Shown here: piece after piece, positions 6,449-11,192 of the stretch
How positions within the stretch are numbered: position 1 is the stretch's first letter
Layout: each line of letters starts with the position of its first letter
Assembly: GCA_900555785.1 (NCBI GenBank)
Contig: USMO01000034.1
Location: 1-11,192, forward strand
Source: an uncultured Eubacteriales bacterium
GTDB lineage: Bacteria > Bacillota > Clostridia > Oscillospirales > CAG-272
Direction of reading: 5' to 3'
DNA: 11,192 nt
Made by a program: the position numbers and the translations under genes
Notes under the pieces: generated by a model
Told to the model about the DNA's origin: nothing
The model's input: the letters and a program-made list of their open reading frames with translations, nothing else
Database searches by the model: none

Positions 6449-6464
6449 GCAGGTGTTTCGTCAA
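6435..6464 (-). promoter_or_regulatory. Promoter-like sequence facing the AraC remnant
   Basis: On the minus strand TTGACG (6464-6459), an 18-nt spacer and TATAAT (6440-6435). The match is good, but it overlaps the start of the AraC-like coding similarity and points to no intact gene. It could be an orphan promoter left by a deletion, or chance. Confidence 0.4.
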
Positions 6465-6484
6465 TACAACTCCCTTTTTGTCTA

Positions 6485-6551
6485 CAGTCCGGGGGACCGC
6501 TGCGGCGGTCCCTGTCTGTTTTTGACGAAAAACGGACCAGAAACCGGACTG
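6485..6551. repeat. Compact three-way-junction palindrome
   Basis: Three stems tile 67 bases. P1 is CAGTCCGG (6485-6492) with CCGGACTG (6544-6551). P2 is GGGACCGC/GCGGTCCC with a TGCG loop (6493-6512). P3 is GTCTGTTTTT/AAAAACGGAC with a GACG loop (6514-6537, one T-G pair). P1 and P2 abut with no gap. It lies between the minus-strand promoter-like site and the promoter of the 874-aa protein gene, outside that gene's expected transcript. The plus strand of P2 plus T-run could also serve as a terminator. Confidence 0.7.
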
Positions 6552-6566
6552 AAAATTGATAAAAAA

Positions 6567-6608
6567 TTGTCAAATGTGCTTGACAACGGATGCGCGGGGG
6601 TGTATAAT
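6567..6608 (+). promoter_or_regulatory. Consensus sigma-A promoter overlapped by a dyad operator candidate
   Basis: TTGACA (6580-6585), 17-nt spacer, TATAAT (6603-6608): both hexamers are perfect. The -35 is part of the inverted repeat TTGTCAA-N6-TTGACAA (6567-6573 and 6580-6586). Such a strong promoter with a dyad on the -35 is the usual layout of a repressor-controlled promoter; the repressor is not identified. The start codon at 6651 is 42 nt past the -10. Confidence 0.85.
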
Positions 6609-6650
6609 AGAAGAGCAGGTATTTTCAACGCGCAGAAAGGAAACAAGACC

Positions 6651-9275
6651 ATGAACGAAAACAGTCGCCCGGATGGCTTCGAAGCCCTCGCAGCACGCCC
6701 GTCCGCACCCCGGCGGCGCGGTCTGCGCATTCTGATTCCGGTCTGCAGCGCCGTGCTGGTGCTTGCCGTTGCGGCAGCTTGCTACTTCCTCTTTTTCCGG
6801 AAGAAGCAGACCCCGCTTGAGCGGTCGCTCCTGGCGGTCGTTGCGGATGACGGAATGCCGCTTGACAAGGTCCGGACCGATGCCGGGCGCTTTGTCCTGA
6901 CGCTGGATCAGGACCTGCTCGGAAAATCGGCAAAGGAACCGCTGACCGTTTCGGGCAACGCCGTCCGTTCCGGAAAGCTGTCGGGAATCTCGCTCCGTTT
7001 CGGGACCGGGAACACCGGCGTCAGCGGCAATCTGCTGGTAGGTGACGATGCGCTCTATCTGGTGTCGAAGGATCTGCTGGGCGACAAGTCGTACCGCGTG
7101 ACCCTCTCGGAGGAGCTGCTGCGCGCGTCCTTTCTCAACCCCGAAAAGGGCGGGAATTATGCGCTCTCGCAGGAGGATTTCGATTCGCTCTGCAAGATCG
7201 CCCGGGCATATGAAAAGGCAGAGGGCAAAGAGAAGGAACGTGTTGAGGACGCGCTCACGGCTGCCGGAAAGCGGCTGAAGGAGGTCCTGAAAAAGAACCT
7301 CAAAACCGAAAAGGGCAAGAAGTCGGTCCTCCTGATCGATCAGGAGCTGGAGTGCGACACGGTGACCTATACGCTGGACCACATAGGCGTTTGCGCGGTG
7401 TTCCGGGCGCTGCAGGCCGAATGGAAAGAGAGGGGTCTTGGCGAGAAGCTGAAGGCGCTCCTCCCGGAAGAGGAGACCGGCTCGGACGGTGCGGATGACC
7501 CGGACGGCTGGGGTGCGGACACCGATGTGGATCTGTCGTTCGATCTCTACGAGGTGCTCGACCAGCTGCTCAAGAGCGAGACACACGTGATGCGCTTTAC
7601 AATGTCCTATGCAACCAAGGACAAGTATCTCGTGCGCGGCGATGTTCACTTTACGGTGACCGAACGGGAGACCGATGAGGTGATCTCCGAGCTGCAGGCA
7701 AAGCTGCGCTTTCCGTCCGCTCCTGCGACCGACCGCCGGGCAGATGTCTCGCTGTCCCTGATGCGGCACGGTGTCACCACCTTCCGTGCCTCTGCTTCCT
7801 ATGCAAGTGTGGTGAAGGGCACCACCGGTGTCAAGTGGGAACTGAAGCTGTCGACCGATGAGTTCAGCGAACTGGATCCCTCTATCTTCACGCGTTACAG
7901 CCTGGTGCTGCAGAAGGAGCGGGAGGATGACGGCGCGTTCACGCTGGACGCATCCCTGAATGTCGGCACCGGCGTCAGCGGGAGCAACAGTTCGCACTCG
8001 CTTGGCAAGCTGCATCTTGCCGGGTATGAAAGCTGGAAGAAGTCGCAGAAGTGCCTCTCGATTGAGGTCACGTCCCTGACGCTCACGGCTCCGGATGAGG
8101 ACGGCGTTCAGAGAAAGGTACTGAATATGACCAGCTCGAGCTTTTTGCTGGAGATCGGCGGAAAGCGGGAGCGGGTCAGCGTAAAGAAGACCGCCGAGCT
8201 GCTGGAGATGACCGATGCGGAGGTGCAGACGCTTGCAGCGGATGTGCTGGCGCGCATTGACGAGCCGTTTACCAAAATTTCGGAGGAAAGCGGCGTCCTG
8301 AAGCGCACCAAGGTGCTCACCGAGCAGGCACGGCTGAAGGTCGGCTACCTCGAAGAAGAGCTGATGGCTTGGGACTGTACGACCGACCGGTTCTATCTGG
8401 TCCGGAAGAGCACGGCAACCCGCAAGATGTCGGTTCAGTGCTACAGTTCGGCAGGAAAGCTGGTCAACGAACGCGCGATTGAAGGGACCGTTGCGTCCCT
8501 GGCTGCGGACGGCGGGCGCGTTGCCTACACGCTGCGCGGGCGTTCGTATCAGGTCCATATTCTGAACGGGGAAACGCTGGAAGTTGAGACCGAAGTTGAG
8601 CCGTCGCTCACCGCATCGTCCGGCAGCGACTATCTGAGCAATCTGGTTCTGGACGGCGACCGTGTGATTGCAACGACTGCCGGAACGCAGAACAAGCCGG
8701 TTGTCATCAACTGGCGGACCGGCGAGAACAAGGTACTGAGCAACGTTGTGCCCTCTTGCGTGGTGGCATACGACCGGCAGCACCGTGTTTACGCGATGCT
8801 GAACCAGGGCGTATCGCGCACCGAGATGCTGCTCTATTCGCTTGACGACGACCGTGCGAAGGTTGTCAGCGTTTACAGCGGCTATGCCTACACGGGCATT
8901 TACTTTGACGGAACCTCGTTCCAGGCATGTGAGCAGTACATTTCGGAGACCGGCACCACCCTGAAAAAAGCAGATCTGACCCCGAACCGTCCGCACCGCA
9001 AGAATGTGTTCAACTACGGTATTGTCTACTGCGACAGCGAGTTGTTTGTGCTGCAGTATGCCTACCGGGACGGCACCTGCGGCATGGAGGCGTTCAGCAC
9101 GAACGGGTCCCCGATCGAAATGCCCGCAGAATGGATGCTGACCTACTGCTTTGGCAGAAAGGATAACCGCATGGTGGTATACGATGCCGGAACCTCGCTC
9201 ACCGACGGTGACGTCACCGCCAACTCCGTCGTCTTCTGTCGCGTGCAGGACACCTGGGTTCTGGATATTCAGTAA
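6651..9275 (+). CDS. Membrane-anchored protein of unknown function, probable C-terminal beta-propeller
   Basis: I do not recognise this 874-aa protein. Residues 1-26 are a basic cytoplasmic stretch with RRR at 21-23. Residues 27-49 form one hydrophobic helix followed by RKK, so this is probably a signal anchor with most of the protein outside the cell. Residues ~50-330 are mixed, with a Lys/Glu-rich helical segment near 180-225 and an acidic Asp/Gly linker near 280-300. Residues ~300-560 are rich in alternating beta patterns. From ~570 to the end, repeated short strands such as LAADGGRVAYTL, LVLDGDRVIATT and MLLYSLDDDR resemble beta-propeller blades. No LPXTG motif, lipobox or catalytic motif is visible. 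The ATG at 6651 follows SD AAAGGA and fits the promoter; an in-frame ATG at 6453 lies upstream of that promoter and is rejected. It is single in its unit. Confidence 0.88.
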   Translation: MNENSRPDGFEALAARPSAPRRRGLRILIPVCSAVLVLAVAAACYFLFFRKKQTPLERSLLAVVADDGMPLDKVRTDAGRFVLTLDQDLLGKSAKEPLTVSGNAVRSGKLSGISLRFGTGNTGVSGNLLVGDDALYLVSKDLLGDKSYRVTLSEELLRASFLNPEKGGNYALSQEDFDSLCKIARAYEKAEGKEKERVEDALTAAGKRLKEVLKKNLKTEKGKKSVLLIDQELECDTVTYTLDHIGVCAVFRALQAEWKERGLGEKLKALLPEEETGSDGADDPDGWGADTDVDLSFDLYEVLDQLLKSETHVMRFTMSYATKDKYLVRGDVHFTVTERETDEVISELQAKLRFPSAPATDRRADVSLSLMRHGVTTFRASASYASVVKGTTGVKWELKLSTDEFSELDPSIFTRYSLVLQKEREDDGAFTLDASLNVGTGVSGSNSSHSLGKLHLAGYESWKKSQKCLSIEVTSLTLTAPDEDGVQRKVLNMTSSSFLLEIGGKRERVSVKKTAELLEMTDAEVQTLAADVLARIDEPFTKISEESGVLKRTKVLTEQARLKVGYLEEELMAWDCTTDRFYLVRKSTATRKMSVQCYSSAGKLVNERAIEGTVASLAADGGRVAYTLRGRSYQVHILNGETLEVETEVEPSLTASSGSDYLSNLVLDGDRVIATTAGTQNKPVVINWRTGENKVLSNVVPSCVVAYDRQHRVYAMLNQGVSRTEMLLYSLDDDRAKVVSVYSGYAYTGIYFDGTSFQACEQYISETGTTLKKADLTPNRPHRKNVFNYGIVYCDSELFVLQYAYRDGTCGMEAFSTNGSPIEMPAEWMLTYCFGRKDNRMVVYDAGTSLTDGDVTANSVVFCRVQDTWVLDIQ

Positions 9276-9278
9276 GGG

Positions 9279-9338
9279 GGGAAGAAGACCTTGGGGCTCT
9301 GCCCCAAACTCCGCTTAGAACCTTCTTTCGGATGAAGG
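9279..9338 (+). repeat. Palindromic gene-end element, copy D
   Basis: Four bases after the 874-aa gene stops, head AGAAGACCTT leads into TTGGGGC-TCT-GCCCCAA (9291-9307), then the CCGCTTAG linker shared with copy C, then a shorter second hairpin CCTTC/GAAGG (9321-9338). It is copy C in the opposite genomic orientation but the same orientation relative to its gene. The second stem has decayed compared with C. Confidence 0.77.
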
Positions 9339-9340
9339 GA

Positions 9341-9366
9341 AAATTGGATTGCGGGCAATCCAATTT
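9341..9366. repeat. 11-bp perfect hairpin
   Basis: AAATTGGATTG (9341-9351) and CAATCCAATTT (9356-9366) are exact inverted repeats around the 4-nt loop CGGG. It is directly between copy D and the larger 25-bp inverted repeat and is probably part of the same composite intergenic element. Confidence 0.8.
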
Positions 9367-9381
9367 CTAAGGACTCCAAGA

Positions 9382-9463
9382 ACTTCACCGCAAAGGGCAA
9401 CCGGATAGTGGGACGTAAAGGATTTTTACGTGCTGCGAATCCGGTTGCCCTTTGCGGTGAAGT
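9382..9463. repeat. 25-bp perfect inverted repeat with nested hairpin
   Basis: Bases 9382-9406 are exactly complementary to 9439-9463 in reverse, 25 of 25. The 32-nt centre carries a further stem ACGTAAA (9413-9419) with TTTACGT (9425-9431) and a GGATT loop. The arms contain no coding signal. Next to it GGACT (9371-9375) could alternatively pair with AGTCC (9461-9465). This could be a small non-autonomous mobile repeat, an extruding cruciform, or a structured 3' UTR of the 874-aa gene. Confidence 0.8.
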
Positions 9464-9502
9464 CCCGGGCTCTTCGAGCACGCCCGGAAGAGGGTCCTAC
9501 GC

Positions 9503-9540
9503 GGACTTGGGGGTAGAACTCTGGGGTCCCCGTCCTTTTT
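9503..9540 (+). terminator. Likely intrinsic terminator before the dacA promoter
   Basis: GGAC then GGGG (9503-9512) can pair with CCCC then GTCC (9528-9535) with a TT bulge, followed by five T (9536-9540). It would end transcription coming from the 874-aa gene and its repeat-rich 3' region. The stem is imperfect with a 15-nt loop. Confidence 0.55.
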
Positions 9541-9593
9541 GCAACTTCCCGCTCACTTTTTTGACTTTTGGCTGATTTTTTTTGCAAAACCTA

Positions 9594-9622
9594 TTGGAAT
9601 CTTTCCGCTGATATGTTATAAT
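9594..9622 (+). promoter_or_regulatory. Extended -10 promoter of dacA
   Basis: TTGGAA (9594-9599), a 17-nt spacer ending TGT, and consensus TATAAT (9617-9622), giving an extended -10. dacA starts 49 nt later after the SD GGGAGG (9657-9662). Confidence 0.85.
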
Positions 9623-9671
9623 ATAATTACTTATAACTTTTAGTCGGGGTTGACACGGGAGGCAGAAGCGG

Positions 9672-10667
9672 ATGTTTGCACAACTGTGGGATCGGATCGT
9701 AAACTTTTTACAACATTACGTCGCAAAGCCCTTCCTGGGCATTGGGGCGCGGGACGTTGTGGACATCCTGCTGCTGGCGGCGCTGCTGTTCGTCCTCTAC
9801 CGCTATGCCCGCACCAGGCGCGCGGGGCGTGTTTTGGTCGGACTGGCGGTGGTGGTGGTCCTCGGCGCGCTGGTCTCGCTGACCAAGCTGACGGCGCTGG
9901 GGTACCTGGTCCGGCTGTTCGCTTCGGCGTTTGCGTTCTGCTTCGTCCTGATTTTCCAGCCCGAGATCCGCACGGGTCTGGAGAAGATCGGCAACTCCCG
10001 CCTTGCCGCGCCGCTGAGCGATACGCTGCCGCGCCGCCAGTACCCGGCAGCCAGGCAGGTGACCGCTGAGACCGTTGATGCGGTTTGCCGGATGTCCAAC
10101 ACCTGCACGGGCGCGCTGATTGTGTTCGAGGGGCTGACCAAGCTGGGCAACTACACCGAGAGCGGCAAGCTGGTGGACGCGCGGGTCACCTCCCATCTGC
10201 TGCAAAACATCTTTTACGACAAGGCGCCACTGCATGACGGCGCGGTCATCATTCGCGATATGCGCATTTACGCTGCCAGCTGCGTGCTTCCGTCAACGGC
10301 GAGCGACATGGATTTCGGCAGCATGGGGACCCGGCACCGCGCGGCGGTCGGGGTTACCGAGGTCAGCGACGCGCTGGTGGTCGTGGTATCGGAGCAGACC
10401 GGCATTGTTTCGGTCGCGCAGGACGGCAAGCTGCTGCGCGGGGTGGACCGCAAGACGCTGACCGACATCCTGATGACCTATCTTGCCGGCAACCGCTATC
10501 TGCGCACCAAGCGGCTGGAGGAACGCGCCGAGCAGCACAGGCTGGAGCACGAGGCTGCGCGGGCAAAGGCAGAAAGCCGAAAGCCTGAGCATGCGGACGC
10601 TGCGGTGCAGGAGCCGGACAGCGCCGCTGAGAACGGAAAGAAGACCGAGGAGGACCGCGCGCAATGA
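9672..10667 (+). CDS. dacA: Membrane-bound diadenylate cyclase (c-di-AMP synthase)
   Basis: CdaA/DacA type enzyme that makes cyclic di-AMP from two ATP; c-di-AMP controls potassium and osmolyte transport and cell-wall homeostasis in Firmicutes. Three N-terminal membrane helices are visible at about 29-46, 53-70 and 79-95, followed by the DAC domain. Its two catalytic motifs are intact: DGA at 189-191 (PLHDGAVII) and RHR at 221-223 (GTRHRAAVGVTE). The domain ends near residue 275. A ~50-residue charged tail rich in Glu, Lys, Arg and Ala follows, making it 331 aa against about 273 for B. subtilis CdaA. SD GGGAGG, 9 nt before the ATG, sets the start. The stop overlaps the next ATG by 4 nt (ATGA), so the operon continues. 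Confidence 0.95.
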   Translation: MFAQLWDRIVNFLQHYVAKPFLGIGARDVVDILLLAALLFVLYRYARTRRAGRVLVGLAVVVVLGALVSLTKLTALGYLVRLFASAFAFCFVLIFQPEIRTGLEKIGNSRLAAPLSDTLPRRQYPAARQVTAETVDAVCRMSNTCTGALIVFEGLTKLGNYTESGKLVDARVTSHLLQNIFYDKAPLHDGAVIIRDMRIYAASCVLPSTASDMDFGSMGTRHRAAVGVTEVSDALVVVVSEQTGIVSVAQDGKLLRGVDRKTLTDILMTYLAGNRYLRTKRLEERAEQHRLEHEAARAKAESRKPEHADAAVQEPDSAAENGKKTEEDRAQ

Positions 10668-10879
10668 AAAAGAAAGAAGTCATTGTCCATATGACCGCGC
10701 CGAAGGAGAAGCGGGTCGGCTTTTTCAAGCGGATTCAGCTGGTTCCGGCGCTGCTGTGCCTGCTTGCGGCGGTGCTGATTTGGCTGTTTGTTGTCAATCT
10801 GGGTGACCGGAACGCACCGGAACTCTTTTCGACCGAGGCATCGGAAACGGACAGCGGCGAAGGCGGAGACAACCCATGA
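10664..10879 (+). CDS. Small single-pass membrane protein in the cdaR/ybbR position
   Basis: A 71-aa protein coupled to dacA by an ATGA overlap and to the next gene by a second ATGA overlap. Residues 1-23 are basic (KKK, KEKR, FFKR). Residues 26-46 form one membrane helix ending in IWLFVVN, and the last 25 residues are acidic and presumably outside. In many Firmicutes cdaA is followed by cdaR/ybbR, which starts with a similar LLAxxLWLYVxN helix and then carries several extracytoplasmic YbbR domains that modulate CdaA. Here those domains are absent and the frame ends cleanly, so this is either a minimal CdaR-like protein or an unrelated membrane peptide. Translation from real overlaps makes the gene itself credible. 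Confidence 0.75.
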   Translation: MKKKEVIVHMTAPKEKRVGFFKRIQLVPALLCLLAAVLIWLFVVNLGDRNAPELFSTEASETDSGEGGDNP

Positions 10880-11192
10880 AGCAGACCGAACAAGCCTCCT
10901 TCTCCTATCTGCTGGACGGCGTGACCGTCCGGCCGGGGGAGGGGGCAGAGCGAGTGCAGGACCTTGCGGAAGAAGCGATGAAGCGCGCGGGAATCGACAC
11001 CCGGTCGCTTCATTTTCGGCTTTTTAAGCGGTCGGTTGACGCCCGGCGGCGAAATGACATCTGTCTGGTCTGCACGGTATTGGTGACCTCGCCGGGGCAG
11101 CTCTCGGAGCGGCTTTGCCGCCGGGCGGGGCTGAAGCCGCTGGCAGACGGACGGCCGGAGATTCTGCACGGGACCGCTCCGATGCCGGCACC
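10876..11192 (+). CDS. FAD-dependent dehydrogenase, COG2509-like, N-terminal part (partial)
   Basis: An open frame starts at the ATG overlapping the previous stop and continues past the right edge (105 codons seen). The segment KRSVDARRRNDICLVCTVLV at residues 51-70 matches the N-terminal ferredoxin-like region of uncharacterised FAD-dependent dehydrogenases (COG2509), which typically read KxSIDARKKxxIxFVYSVxV before the GxGPAG FAD-binding loop; that loop would lie just beyond the window. These genes are often found with cdaA and cdaR in Clostridia, as far as I recall. Identification rests on this one motif and context. Confidence 0.75.
   Translation, partial: MKQTEQASFSYLLDGVTVRPGEGAERVQDLAEEAMKRAGIDTRSLHFRLFKRSVDARRRNDICLVCTVLVTSPGQLSERLCRRAGLKPLADGRPEILHGTAPMPA

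Noticed and set aside
6453..6650. N-terminal extension of the 874-aa protein to an upstream ATG
   Set aside because: The extension lies across the three-way palindrome and the consensus promoter, while the ATG at 6651 has a good SD at the right distance.
6570..8996. An 808-codon open frame antisense to the 874-aa gene
   Set aside because: Its codons are in exact register with the sense codons, so it stays open only because TTA, CTA and TCA are avoided in the sense gene. It has no SD, no family resemblance and would end upstream of the sense promoter.
9341..9463. CRISPR-like or tRNA-like array
   Set aside because: No direct repeats with spacers and no cloverleaf or conserved tRNA positions; the structure is two simple nested inverted repeats.

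Overview
The window looks like chromosomal DNA from a moderately GC-rich, anaerobic, gut-type Clostridia, most likely Oscillospiraceae/Ruminococcaceae (Faecalibacterium/Subdoligranulum-like). This is inferred from a pgk-tpiA glycolytic pair, a membrane diadenylate cyclase next to a COG2509-type dehydrogenase, a ferredoxin-thioredoxin-reductase-like protein paired with thioredoxin, strong Gram-positive-type SD sequences and GC-ending codons. No phage, IS, CRISPR, tRNA or rRNA was seen.

Layout. 1-238: 3' end of an unrecognised gene with a winged-helix-like C-terminus, closed by a terminator. 298-2473: promoter and pgk-tpiA operon (lower glycolysis), with an unusually long PGK. 2487-2563: a palindromic element at the convergent junction with 2569-3276 (-), a PAP2-type membrane phosphatase. 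3312-3491: divergent promoters flanking a hairpin, then 3536-5218 (+), a long-chain acyl-CoA synthetase-like enzyme. PAP2 and the ligase share a divergent promoter region and may both serve lipid metabolism. 5231-5300: a second copy of the palindromic element, convergent with a translationally coupled minus-strand operon (5872 to 5355) encoding a small FTR catalytic-like Fe-S protein and thioredoxin, probably a ferredoxin-linked thiol redox module.

5924-6550 is a gene-poor, decayed stretch. It holds hairpins, a third palindromic element, a frameshifted remnant of an AraC-type regulator and a compact three-way-junction palindrome. A consensus promoter (TTGACA-17-TATAAT) overlapped by a dyad then drives 6651-9275, an 874-aa membrane-anchored protein with a probable beta-propeller C-terminus that I do not recognise. 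Downstream, 9279-9540 is dense with inverted repeats, including a perfect 25-bp inverted repeat. A strong extended -10 promoter then drives a tightly overlapping operon: dacA/cdaA (c-di-AMP synthase), a 71-aa single-TM protein in the position normally held by cdaR/ybbR, and the start of a COG2509-like FAD-dependent dehydrogenase that runs off the window.

The most interesting signals are (i) a family of palindromes placed just after stop codons in gene-sense orientation, two of which show compensatory stem changes around an invariant loop; (ii) the FTR-like/thioredoxin pair with non-plant cysteine spacing; (iii) the structured DNA at 6485-6551 and 9341-9463; (iv) the short cdaR-position gene; (v) the roughly 36-residue PGK insertion. 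No clearly new multi-gene system was found.
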